Positions 48,495 through 59,003 of a DNA stretch of 64,000 nt are shown piece after piece. The stretch's first letter is position 1; each line of letters opens with the position of its first letter. The DNA is taken from NCBI GenBank assembly GCA_023014365.1, contig JAEBUN010000022.1, forward strand, positions 372,001 through 436,000, in the 5' to 3' direction. This DNA comes from Lepiota brunneoincarnata (taxonomy: Eukaryota > Basidiomycota > Agaricomycetes > Agaricales > Agaricaceae). The position numbers and the translations under genes were made by a program. The notes under the pieces were generated by a model. That model did not search any database and was not told the origin of the DNA. It worked only from the letters and a program-made list of their open reading frames with translations.

Positions 48495-49283
48495 TGTGCT
48501 ACTTCCCTATGTTGTTGAATAAGAGCTGAGAACCCACCAAGGGATCCATGTCCTGGATCCCCAACTTCTTCACTTTCAACAGTACCTGCATCATTGGATC
48601 CAGCCATAAGATGATGGGCTGGGGGTGTCAGTGGTGCATCTTGCATGGATGACCCCCTCTGAATGTGGGTTTTGAGCATTTTACAGAATTGAGTGGGGCT
48701 GGTGCCCCCATCCCAATGATGCTCATCTCAAATCTGTACAGCAAGTTCTGAGATGTTCAGTAAATTCTTTGGTAGTAACTGATTCTGCAGGCAAGTGAGA
48801 ATTGTTCCAAAAGCACTGAAAAGGTGCTTGCAAGATGCAGAATTGGCAGATATGTGAAGGATGTGCTTTGCAAAGAGTGACAATTCAGTCTTGCTTGGAT
48901 ATTTGAACCCAAGAATGGTATACATATTAATGGGATTTGGTGGATGATATCTTCTCTGAAATTAATTGTAGTCCAATCAGCAAATGTTGTAGTATTCAAT
49001 AAAAAATGCCACAAACTCTGTGTGCAGAATCTGTGGCTGCACCTTGCACTTCAAACATGATTGCATTCTCCATGCAAGTAAATCTTCCTTTCAACTCTAT
49101 ATAATCCCAGATATCACTGGCAAACGACACAGGGGGGGCCTTTCCATCATTGAAACATGACCACAGATCGAGAATGTCAATCAAGCTGTAATAAGAGCTA
49201 CCTGGGCTGAACAACTGTTCATGATAGAGGGGGTTAAGAATCACTACTGCAATGAGTACCTCTTGATCAGTTTGTGCTCAATG

Positions 49284-49594
49284 TGTAAGGGGACTATACC
49301 CCCTTACGCAAGGTACGTCTAGGGGTCTGTGGTTGGGTATCCGTGCTCAGCCTCTCTAGCCGATGCCCGATGCCTAAGCCCGGCCTCGGCCTTCGGCCAC
49401 CCCCATCCCCGAGTCTAACCCACGTGCGACTGACGTTGTTTGTATATTGTTTGTGTATGTTATGTTCTAGTAGCTACGTAGTGTTTGGCTACCTGGTCTG
49501 TGTGCAGGCCTCTATGTATATAAGTAGTGTGGGTGTCGATTGTATTCGCCACCCAAATATCAACTTGGTTCCGGTGCTCTTACTTCCCCTAACA
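49284..49594. mobile_element. Solo LTR 2 inside the hAT element
   Basis: 311 bp, TGTAAGGGGACT...TTCCCCTAACA, flanked by the perfect 5-bp duplication CAATG (49279-49283 and 49595-49599). It has the same orientation and family as LTR 1 but a different target duplication, so the two arose by separate insertions rather than as the two ends of one element. A TATATAAG box (about 49518) near the middle-right would be the LTR promoter. Confidence 0.85.
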
Positions 49595-50211
49595 CAATGC
49601 TTCTCAGCACTTGCAATAATCAACTTGGCACCAAACTGATCACCCACATCTTGCTTTACCATTTCTTTGAATGCAGAGACAAGATATCCAAATGAGAGTA
49701 GAACAGTATAAATAGAATGTAAATTGTATTGTATCCTTTATGTTCATCAGGTATTCCTGCTTCATGAACAGTTCATGAACGGTTCATGAAGCACACTGAT
49801 GAGTACATGTGCTACTCATCAACAGCACAACACTGGAACTTGGAACAAGGCCTGACATAGCATTTGCAGTATCAACTTTGTCACAATTTCTCGACAATCC
49901 AGGGCCAGCCCACTGGGAAGGTGCAAAACAGGTATTTAGATACCTGGCAGGCACAAAACACTGGAAATTGACATATGGAGCGGAAACCATGAACCCTGCA
50001 GGGTATACAGATGCCGACAGAGCATCGCAGGATCACAGGAGGGCAATATCGGGATATGTGTTCTTAATTGACGGGGAGCGGTGTCATGGAGCTTGAAGAA
50101 GCAAGAACTAATCACTCTATCTACAGCCGAAGCTGAATACGTAGCAGCAACACATGCGACAAAAGAAGTGATCTGGTTGAAAAATCTAATGGGGGAACTT
50201 TTCGATAGGAG

Positions 50212-52096
50212 GAAGGCTGGAACAGTGACCGGAACGAGAACGAGGAGTTCGGTTGAACCGCTTGTTCTTTTCCACGCCACTATCCTCGAGAAACCTCCCA
50301 TAAGGCGAAATCTGGGCGAACGAAATAAGTTCCTCCTCAGCCCTGCATTGAACTTCCACAGAACAGGTATCCGAACTCTGGGGTTGTGATTATCCATGCA
50401 TATTAGATCTAAGTTGTATGCGTGCTGCCGTGTGCTGCCTATAGATCGACTCCCTTTTCCAGTCCCTAAAAAAACTCGGTCAAGGGCCTGGTGAGGGTAT
50501 AAGATCCCCAGCCATTATTCACACGCAGGAAGTGCATACGCCCCGGTGTCACTTGTCCTGTGGGAGTAACTTAGTGTCGTGCAAAGCACTAGATCTTGGC
50601 ATAATTAAGGGGCACCCGGCTAATTTACGCCCCCCGGGGTGATGAGGGGACGGTCCAAACGAGCCACTGAAACCATACAATGTCATTGATTCCACAAGTA
50701 CAGCATTCGACACATCAATTCGTAACTACCAAGTTAATTGCCCTTTCAAGGAATGCTCCAGATTCCGTCCTGGTATTGGAGCGTGATCTCGTTGGAGCTC
50801 GTGAGGTCAAACGGGAATGGAGGGGTAGAAGTGTGTTGGAACATGGTGTTGGTTTGCAAGTTCATGTCCCAGAAGACGGAGTACTTTTTGATGGGGAGAA
50901 GGTTACTCGTGGACGGCCTCGGGACCAGGGGCGAGACGAAAATGGTAGCATAAGTCCCACTGGCAGCGTCAAAGTTGTTGACTCCAATGGCGGCTGGTTG
51001 CTTCCATTGGTTGTCGACGCTGAATGCAGTGCCAGGTTTAGCGGCACCGCTGATCTTAATGTCGCCGTTTGCATCCATAGTGCCTGTCTGGCCTCCTTCG
51101 ATGTTGGCGACGTTAGTGCCGACTGTAACTTTGGCGCCAGCCTATATAGTTGCGTTTTTAATCAAAGCGCGGCAGGGAACGAGGATGTCTCCGCTTACCT
51201 GGAACTCCTTTGTTCCATAGACTTGGTACCTCTCCGCCCACTCGAGCGACATGATGGGACCAAGGTCCTTGGCCGTGACCATGGAGAAGACGACGTTTCC
51301 TTTTTTCTCTTGTCCTGCATACTGTACATCCCTAGTGAGGCAGAGATTGAAGTTGCTTGCTTGGAGATAGTCCAAGTCCTTGCTGCCGACTCTGATGTTG
51401 AGCTTAAGGTCGGACATGTTGACGGTCTAGAGACGTTGAGAGTGAGTGAGATAACAAAGATAAGAAAGCAATAAGCATTACAACGCACAAGTTGTGTGTA
51501 GTAGAGATGAGGGTTGAACGGATTCGTTCTATGGATGATCCTCAGAACTAGGTGGCTTTTATATTCCTCGGTGTCTCTCCGTCTCGCTTTCTATCCATCC
51601 ACCTGCCTGCTTGCCTGCCTGTCAGCCAACCTACGTATCAATCTATCGATCCATTATCCATCTATCTATCTCCCACTTACCTACATACCCGCCTTCTATC
51701 TAGTTTCTAGAAGCCATCGGGAGTGGACATGACCTCGCATGCGGTCCCGGACGTCTGGATCTTTCCCAGGTCTTTTGTCTCGCAACCCTTGTGGGCGAAG
51801 TCTTTCTCGACATTCATTCATCCTGTCAGGTGCCAAGTCTCGGCCTTTCCGAAGAGGTTTGGCTTTCATTTACAGCGACGTAATGGGAGTGAACACAGGC
51901 GCTGTACGATGCTGGATTACTTCTGGAGGCCGTCCCGAGGGTCAGATATAATACGTCTGTATAATGCGACTATCATTGCGAATATGATCTTTCTAAGAGT
52001 CTGCATTTGGACGTTGTTTGCGTCGGTCGGAAAACTCCGAGGGTGTATGTTCGGCTCCGTCCTCGTATTCGCTTCAATCTATGCTGGTCTCTTCTC
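50212..52096. repeat. Segmental duplication, unit B
   Basis: Direct copy of unit A (45805-47652). Its left edge abuts the truncated copia RNase H at about 50205; its right edge ends in TTCGCTTCAATCTATG, after which similarity stops. Its gene keeps the longer-conserved C-terminal frame. It differs from A by substitutions and small indels throughout, including a 10-20 base insertion/deletion near the left end, so the duplication is not brand new. Confidence 0.85.
50746..51417 (-). CDS. Unknown two-exon protein, copy B (204 aa)
   Basis: Exon 1 is 51417-51199 and exon 2 is 51141-50746, joined by a 57-nt intron. The product begins MSDLKLNIRVGSKDLDYLQ and runs through NFNLCLTRDVQYAGQEKKG, YQVYGTKEFQ, AGAKVTVGTNVANIEGGQTG, SVDNQWKQPAAIGVNNFD and FQHTSTPPFPFDLTSSNEIT to the end LQYQDGIWSIP. 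No signal peptide or membrane span; the pattern suggests a beta-rich soluble domain. Unknown function. Substitutions relative to copy A are mostly conservative (Asp/Gly, Thr/Asn, Lys/Gln), which suggests that the protein has been under selection in at least one copy (inference). Expression would start from the microsatellite-containing region at about 51560-51620. Confidence 0.75.
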
Positions 52097-53058
52097 GCTA
52101 ATTATATTCATGACCCTAATTCCTCGCCAACGCCACTTTAGCAAACATTCACTGTGCCATTTATCTAATCAGTTACGCTGCAAGAACTGATTGAAATACG
52201 CGGGTTGGTTAACCCCACCGGTGAGTCGTTACCACATGGTTGACCTAATCATGCATTCCCCGCGACCTCCTGCCCAGGAAATTTTGCACCCCTATCCATC
52301 CTTGAGCAGTCTGTCTGTCAATGGCGCACCGTCAGCTGACCCTCAATCCGTCTACTGATCCCTCGGATCTACAACTGATATGAACACCTGGCTTCGCAGC
52401 TTAGAGCCTCAAGACAGACTAGGACTAAACTAGCGAGGTGTTCTATCCAGCGGTCTCTCTGTTCGTCTTCTCCAATGTTTGTAGAAAAGGTTAGATCACT
52501 GTTTTGTGTAGTATGTATGCTCGGATGTGTTGCAGGATGGCGATAACTCGTACACATATCATTTACATTTATTCAATCGGAGAGTACTACCTCCCCTAGT
52601 AGGTGATCTGGAATGTCTTTTATACAACACACCGTGTTTCTCCCGTTGTCCGTTCATGACTAGAAGCTCGAGCGATTTCAAACCTTTATCTGTTCCTCAC
52701 AAAGTAGCTCTTTCATTCAATGAAGTCGGACTGGGAACGAAAGTGTTTCGTGCGAGCCTGTAAGAGTCATGGTTTCACAAACGTTTGCATTGTAATTTTT
52801 TGAACCCCAATTCTCAGGCCGGCTGCGGTCTGTATCGCAGCTGCTGATATCGAAACTTTATCTTTTCGGCCACCTTGTCGGCACCTGCTGAAGGAGCTCT
52901 AGCTTCGCTACCCGTGCTTTTCCGATGCTGTTAGTATTATTATTCTGGGTGTATAGCAAGTGTAGCAGTAGAATCACTGTGATCTCAAATCATAACACAA
53001 CCCCATATCAAGCACAATCAACCCCGTCTTCGTAAACTGCACAATCCTCCCACTTATC
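52097..53058. other. Region without a supported gene
   Basis: Between unit B and the F-box gene I see no coding or RNA feature. Short frames on both strands lack domain signals. The 3' end of the F-box gene is adjacent. Confidence 0.4.
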
Positions 53059-54530
53059 TCATCCGCAACCTGGCGGGTCTGCATCCCACTGCCCCGGATA
53101 CCCCCTCTCCCTTATCGCAACCGACGCTCTCAGCCTAAACTCCCTATTCCGCTTCACCTCATCCTCAGCCCACAAATAGCTAACCGTCGTCGAACTTGAA
53201 TCCCGGTGCCTAAAGAATGCTTTCGAAAGACCCAGGCTAAACCCTGACTCGGTCGTCGTTTCGTATTCCACGAGTTTTGTAAGGCGAGGTTTCGCGCGTT
53301 TGTCTTGTGGGATGGAGATCCCATAGATACCATCGGGGGAACATAAAACGAAGCGGGTCATGAGTGCCAAAGGGTCAAAGTAGAGCGGGGAGAGGCCCCC
53401 GCGGTAGAGTCGTGTGCCGTTGCATGGGAGCATCCACAGAGGCGGAATGACGTCGAATGCGTCAAAAACGTTGGCTTGGACGGTTTGAAGGCGGGGATAG
53501 GAAAAATAAACATGTGGGTGTGGGAGAATGCAATAATGCGGTCTGTTTCGATGAAGCGGAGTTGTTCCTAGGGAATAAGAGGTCAAGATATTAGCGAATG
53601 CGAGTTGGAAGGGAAGCGACTTACAATACTGTGTTCTATGGGTATCCTGACTCTGGTGTGTACAATTGAGGTTGACTGGGACCACTTGTAAACTTCGATG
53701 AAGGAGCCTTCTTGGGTCTTTCTGGCACGGGTAAACATATCGCCTTTCAGATCCACGCTAGAGTACTTTCCAATCCCGGGTATAGCAAACGATGTTAGAT
53801 GTTTGGCTTCCAGATACGCATTGCTACTATGTCCCTTCAACTCCACTCGGTATACCCGCACATGAGCCGGAGGACCATGCGCATCTTGAAAAGTGTCAAT
53901 ATCAACATCCCAAGTTCAATAGGCAACAAGGATAACACCCACTCCGCGTGACACATGTCGTCAAAAGCACATTAAACGTCAACCTCTCCACACTTCTATC
54001 CACCTCCACCGCCATCATCGACGTCCGATGCGCATCCAACTTCTCCAACGGTTCAATAAGATGCACCATACTCGGATTCCGCTTATCCAAATCATAAACC
54101 GACACCCGCCCAATACCCTCCACATCCGGCACCAACAACCACCGCCCACCCTCAATCAAATGGAACACCACTGGCGCATCACACTTGATGGGTCTATACC
54201 TAGTCGGCTCCTGTTTCTCATTGCGCCATCCGAGCTCGACAGAGATACGCGTGAGCAACCAGCGCTCCAGTTCCTCTGCCGTATACGCCTCGACTGGTTC
54301 TTCCAACCCTGGGCCGCGATTCCTTTGGTACGAAGTAAAACGTGTGACGAGGTTGGCCCAGACGATGCGCGATTTGGTTGCGCGCTTCCAGGATCTACAT
54401 GTCTGTGGTTTCATAATGTCAATCTCTTGTTTGTCGAGATACAGAGAGCTCGATCACGCACGCGTCGGATCCTCAACACCTCTCTCCAATTTAGATACTT
54501 GAGCACCTCGGTCTGAATGTTGAGCGGCAT
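53059..54530 (-). CDS. F-box protein
   Basis: The N-terminus MPLNIQTEVLKYLNWREVL, followed after an intron by TCRSWKRATKSRIVWANLV, is an F-box: a SKP1-binding helix bundle of SCF ubiquitin ligases (family knowledge). The rest is a long substrate-side domain with beta-propeller-like repeats of short strands: WLLVPDVEGIGRVSVYDL (about 54130), HVRVYRVELKGHSSNAYLEA (about 53840), GKYSSVDLKGDMFTRARK (about 53770), a Tyr-rich stretch near 53500 and TRFVLCSPDGIYGISIPQ (about 53350). The end is GYPGQWDADPPGCG. Introns near 54470-54415, 53940-53880 and 53640-53570 are needed to keep frame. Agaricomycetes carry large families of such F-box genes. The start at 54530 is the first in-frame Met of the F-box; an upstream exon is possible. 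Confidence 0.7.
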
Positions 54531-55022
54531 ACTCTGGAATGAAGGCGTCGTTGGTACAGACTCAGAAGGTGGAGACGCAAGCACTAATGCATAACAGATC
54601 AGTCTACCACCCACAGCAACGATGGCGGAAGAACCAACCTCTGTGCTTGCCCGTTGAAGAGTATTGGCTAACCAACCACCTCAGCACGCGAATTGAAACC
54701 AAAATAACCTGCCATAACAGCGAGAGGAATCCAAACAACAGCGCAGAAAAGTTCATGGCTATTCGTACATGAAGCGGGTTGAACTGCAACTTTGAGCAAC
54801 GTGAACATTTTTCCCATAAAAGGAAATGCATCAACAAAAAAAAAGCAATGAATTTGTCGCTGCACAAGTATGTACGGAAAGTGCTACATGCAAGAGGAGG
54901 AATGGGTGTCGCGTGCGTCGTGAGAGGGTCATCAAGGGGTCGTACTACATAAGTAACAATAGATAGATATAGATTCAAGCACATATAATAAAATCCCAAG
55001 ATCACTGTAATCGATCCACCAC

Positions 55023-57725
55023 TCAGCTCGGTCTCCACTCATCATCCAGCCCACCTGCCCAAGGCATACCAAGCGGACTCAAAGGCAAATACGCATGACT
55101 CGGGCTTTGCAGCACCACCACCACACCTTCCCCGCTTCCACTTCCGCTACCCTCTCTCGAGCCATGATCGTGCGCGCCGTGCAGCAGCTGGGGCCAAATG
55201 CCGATAACGACGGCGAAATCGATCCATAAGGACGCCCCCGGCCATCCGAAATAATACTCCCAGACCTAGCAAGGGACATCCCGCTAGCACCGCTCTCTCT
55301 AGCTGAAAGACCAGCAGAGTGCCTGGAAGGACGCGACGACCCCGAACCGAACGACCCATCTCTTCCTGACACAGCAGCAGAACCCGTCGAGCGAGGTGAA
55401 GCAGGTCTCAGATGAGATTTCACAGAGTGCAATGAACATTGCTCGGATGTATGATCTGGTTGGTGAATATATTGCGGCTGAACTCAGTCAGTATCTTGCT
55501 TGAAAAAAATATTATAGGGGGCCCTTACAGTTCCAAATGTCGCCCTCCTGCTAAACCTATCCCCACCTGCACCAACCCCACTCGCAACAGCAGCAGCCAT
55601 GGAACGCCAGCCTTCACCAGCCGTTGGCGGTTCTTCCTCTAAAACATCTATCGCAATCGTTACAGCATTCTCCTGGCCTGCACCAAATGATCCAGGTGAG
55701 GGGTATGACCCCACGAAGCATCCGACCAAACTTTGGGTGTTGGTATCGTCTCCAGTCCAGGGGGTAAAGGGTACGTCCGAATGCCTCCAGTACTCGGACG
55801 ACTGACAAGGGTATTCGAAGTGGAAGGTGAAAGCGAGGAGTTGAATGATGGCATTGCCGATGGAGCAGGCATATCAAGAATATCAAACCCAGGCACTAAG
55901 GTCCGCGCGTAGCTCGTCCCAGAGGGTGAATTCATGACATGTTGTCTCATAAGGGGAGGGAGTTCGAAGTCCCTGCTCGAGCCTGCTGAGACTGCTCAAC
56001 ACGACTCTGACTCTGTGATTGCCAGGAAGCACCCGCCGATCATCATCGGTGGGCGCGCATCCGGAGGTGTAACTGTCCTCCGTAGCGGAGATAACTTGGG
56101 CGTTCCAGGCAGCGAGGAAGCCGCGTCATGATAAATTGTCCCACCCGAATTCTGGACTCTTGCCACTCTTGCCACTCACGCTCGAAATCGGTCGAGTGCC
56201 ATCGGGACCTAGGCCAATGCTCGCACTACCCCTCGAGCCTACTGCCTCGCGCATCCGTGGTAAAGCCCCTGGCCGTCCTTGTTCAAGACTCGCTTCCGAG
56301 GGGTGGTGCGACGTCCTGGGACTTGCCTCCCCTTTGAACCAGCTAAGCCTCTGAGCAAATGCGCCTAAACCAATACTGCCCAAAAGACCAGTACCCGAAG
56401 ACGAAGCTCTGCTCGTCTCAGCATAATCTGTTGCAGGCGAGGAACCAGGGGTGACTCTCGGTGCCAAATCCTCGACCTTAACCCTCCTCGCCGTCAACAG
56501 CGTTGCTTTCTCATCCGCATCCGCGGGGAGAGAAGAGCGGTGGGACGTCAATGACCCGTGTTTGGTAAACGGCGGTATCGGAGGTGTAAATTCGGATGAA
56601 CTCCTTTTCGCAGGATCAACTAATCTAGGTGGGGGAAGAAGTGGTGTATCCGCATACGCATAGGCACCCGTATATCCCTGATCGTTGTCGTCTTCAACAT
56701 CAGAAGGTGGAAGCACGCTCTCCCGACCCACCCGCCGCATCTCGCTAGGCGACAGAACTCTCCCACCACTCATTTCTTGTTCATGCTCCTCGCGAATGGG
56801 GCGGATACCAAGTGTAGGCTGCGCAAGCGGCTCACCATACCCCGAATTAGACGAAGATGAATTCGACGATGACATACTAGCAACCGGAGGGGCTGGGACA
56901 CGGGATACATTTTTAGGGGGCGGTGCAGGCGGTCGGGCACCCACCTCCGTGTAGCCGCCCGCGCTACGACCTTTCTCGGACCCAGCAGCGGTGCCACCGC
57001 CGCGGGGTTGGAGGAACGGATCAGCCTCTTCGCCACTATGCCTAGGCGAGCCTTCGCCTGGGAGTCGGCCACCTGAAGAAACGATGAGGTAATCGTCGTC
57101 GATCGGTGTGCCCGCTGCCCTTGTGCGGCGGCGGGTTCTGCCTTTGCAAAAGAGATAGATGGCGAGGATGAGGACGAGGAGGAAGATAAAGCCAAGGATA
57201 CTGGCTACGATAACTCCCACGAGTTGACCTCTTGATAGTCCACTCGAGGGATTTGGAGGCGGAAGTGATGTTTGTGTTGATGAGGGTGATGATGTGGGTA
57301 TTGATGTAAATGTGCTTGATAATGATGAGGTTATTTCGGTAGAAGATGAAGAAGAGGCGGATATAGAGGAAGGGGGGGTTGCGCTCGTAATAGAAGATGA
57401 AATTGTGGTAGGTATCGCAGTAGATGTGGGGGTCGTTAACGGAGTCGATATCGTAGGCGCTAGCGTAGATGTCGAAGCCGGAGGCGTCAAACCACCATAA
57501 GTCCAGTCTGGGTTCAGCGGAATCTGAACCATGCCACCCCACAGCGAGTCAGCATCCACATGCTCAGGGAGAACTCAGGTGAAAAAAACGAACACTTGGA
57601 CCGTAGTACGTCAAGGGCAGATACAACACCGTCGTCGAAGTTGCTATCGGCACCCCGTTCGCGTCGAAAATAACCGACGGTACGGGCGTAAGCCAAGGGG
57701 GGTATTCTTGCGTAGGTGCAGCCAT
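55023..57725 (-). CDS. Single-pass membrane protein with Ser/Thr-rich ectodomain
   Basis: Starts MAAPTQEYPPWLTPVPSVIF at 57725. An intron after TYYGPS leads to IPLNPDWTYGGLTPP. A Ser/Thr/Pro-rich stretch of about 90 residues (57450-57250), probably O-glycosylated, comes before one membrane span VGVIVASILGFIFLLVLILA (about 57220-57150) and a basic stop-transfer KGRTRRRTRAA. The cytosolic part is long and disordered (GARPPAPPPKNVSRVPAPP, SPSEMRRVGRESVLPPSD, GLGPDGTRPISSVSGKSGK) and continues past 56126 after a one-base slip in a TTT run: EFGWDN|YHDAASSLPGTP. Further exons include LVPGFDILDMPAP (about 55890), EEEPPTAGEGWRSMAAAV (about 55610) and the end PLGMPWAGGLDDEWRPS. A second slip is at a CCCC run near 55193. 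The layout resembles Mid2-like surface sensors, but no signal peptide is visible and the assignment is uncertain. Confidence 0.65.
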
Positions 57726-58059
57726 CCTAGTTCAACTAGCTGCCGCCCAGAAAGGGGTCGTTTTTTTTTCAAAAGCGTGATTTTTTCCAGTAAGTGGGTT
57801 TGATTCCAAAGTGGTCGTGAGTAGTGAGTGGTATTGGTTCTATGGGTACTACGCGTCAGCGTTACGCATTTCACATGAAGTATGGAGAACGCACAGCTCA
57901 GTAATGCAGACAGTCAGCCAAAACGTGTCGCGGATAGAGAGGAGGGGTACGCGGGGGTTGCGGAGGTTATGGAGAGGGTAGTTAAAAGGGGAACAGGGAA
58001 TCGAGGAAATTGAACCAACGATCACGTGACCATGCGGGGAAATCATTCCTACTGTCGAC

Positions 58060-58650
58060 TACAACCCCGAACTAGGTGCACAGCACAATAGAGCATAGCG
58101 GACGCATCTTTTGCCATCGCGACCACTCCACTTCTGGTCGTCAACGGTCGCTGAATATGTTATGTACATGCGCGGTGGTGTACAATAAAGCAGCGGTTTT
58201 TTCTGATTTTTTTTCCTGGTGGTGGACTCCCCGAGACTCACATATGTAATAACTTACTGGGATACAAAGCGAGCATCAAGCGAACTAGACCCAATGGCCA
58301 AGGAAACGAGAGTATCACCACCAGCCACATAACCACTCAATCGGAAAGAGAGAGGCCCCGCACTTGTAACAACCAGCCACAACTCACCGAAACCCCATCT
58401 CCAGACCAAGGAGCATTGAAAGAGCCTGCTAAAATTATCAGGGGGCCATATAACCTCGTTAGTAAACTGAAGAATGCTGCGTGCGTCATCCACCTTGGCG
58501 ACAGTGGAAGAATACCTGCACCCTGTAGTGCTGGGCGACTGTGGGCCATCCCTACCGCGTCGACGTTCACGCAAGACAGGCAAGCCAATACCAAAGGGCC
58601 AAGGACAAGAACCCCGTTAAGACTCACCTTAGACTAGCACTCACCTAGGA
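58060..58650 (-). CDS. Small possible secreted protein (tentative)
   Basis: On the minus strand at about 58627 a hydrophobic segment SLNGVLVLGPLVLACLSCVN could be a signal peptide, followed by GTAGGG-type donor sequence. Exon-like stretches VAKVDDARSILQFTNEVIW (about 58490) and LSFRLSGYVAGGDTLVSLAI (about 58350) follow. The last block ends FVSQ at a GTAAGT, which could be a stop codon after Gln or a splice donor. No family recognised, and the initiator is not certain. It lies just beside the direct repeat at 58666. Confidence 0.25.
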
Positions 58651-58665
58651 GGACCTCGATGCCCG

Positions 58666-59003
58666 TGTAGGAAAGAGAATCATCCTCCAAGACAATTGTA
58701 AGGGCGAGGTGTAGTTGACGAAACGACCACGGGCTCGTCTTCTCGACCTCGTGAAACTGGGTACAAGTACAACTCCGTCGAGTGGGAGACTTGAGAAAGA
58801 GAGAAAGAGAGACAGAGAGAGCGAAACTGAGGGAAAGAAACTTCAGGCTGGTTACGCTGTAGCCTATCGGAGGTCTTATGGCAGCGGAGACATCCTCATC
58901 GTTGGGAGCTCAGGTATCTAAGTACAAATGTGCTACTTAAATACCTAAAAGAAAATATGATGCAGGGACGGATTCTGCACGTAGGCGAGTTTCCTCCCTC
59001 ACA
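58666..59003. repeat. Direct repeat, copy 1
   Basis: Matches 59327-59680 in the same orientation with few differences (for example GTAGTTGACG against GTGGTTGGCG). It includes an AG-rich GAGAAAGAGAGACAGAGAG tract, 4-8 bases shorter than in copy 2, and GGTATCTAAGTACAAATGTG. No coding potential is shared convincingly. The 323-base spacer is unique. Confidence 0.8.

Larger units (their letters stand above)
47853..49680 (-). pseudogene. hAT transposase remnant
   Basis: On the minus strand, broken pieces of a transposase run from right to left. AKLIIASAEKH lies before the second LTR, then NPLYHEQLFSPGSSYYSLID and DIWDYIELKGRFTC (49240-49070). The C-terminal hAT dimerisation region is LFAKHILHISANSASCKHLF followed by SAFGTILTCLQNQL (48880-48760). 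The reading stops at a TGA (48730-48728) where the family usually has Arg-Asp-Glu-His; the following codons still read DEHHWDGG, so a CGA to TGA change is likely. Further down a Gln/Ser-rich end and an acidic tail (DLKNPAWNELFGQSLKQSF) remain. The zinc-finger N-terminus and catalytic core are not found. Inactive. Confidence 0.7.
47785..49835 (-). mobile_element. hAT-family DNA transposon inserted in the copia fragment
   Basis: Terminal inverted repeats: CAATGTTGTGCTGTT at 47785-47799 and the complement of CAGTGTTGTGCTGTT at 49821-49835 (one mismatch). The copia frame is broken exactly here. TTGGAAC flanks both sides (47778-47784 and 49840-49846) as a candidate target duplication, with four extra bases on the right. 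Near the right end TTCATGAA occurs three times at 11-bp spacing (49761-49790), plus an inverted repeat GATGAGTA...TACTCATC. Such subterminal repeats are where hAT transposases bind (family knowledge). The element is about 2.05 kb, of which about 630 bp are two inserted solo LTRs, so the original was about 1.4 kb and probably internally deleted. Confidence 0.8.
47648..50205 (+). mobile_element. Ty1/copia retrotransposon 3' fragment, interrupted
   Basis: Two plus-strand pieces, 47648-47784 and 49840-50205, together encode the end of reverse transcriptase and RNase H of a copia polyprotein. The first reads STPMDPNIHFTKDQCPS and IPVHEAIGSLMYAAVGT. The second begins exactly where the first stops, TRPDIAFAVSTLSQFLD, then HWEGAKQVFRYLAGTKHWKL, SWSLKKQELITLSTAEAEYV and ATKEVIWLKNLMGELF. 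Joining them restores the usual AVGTRPDIAFAV. Upstream RT, integrase and gag, and the downstream LTR, are missing; both ends coincide with the edges of units A and B. A one-base deficit in a G run (near 50077) shifts the frame before SWSLKK. Non-autonomous, dead fragment. Confidence 0.85.

Noticed and set aside
54604..55038. Open frame of 144 codons on the minus strand with hydrophobic stretches
   Set aside because: Composition is random-like, Cys/Trp-heavy at the end, and it sits between two well-supported genes as their 5'/3' flank.
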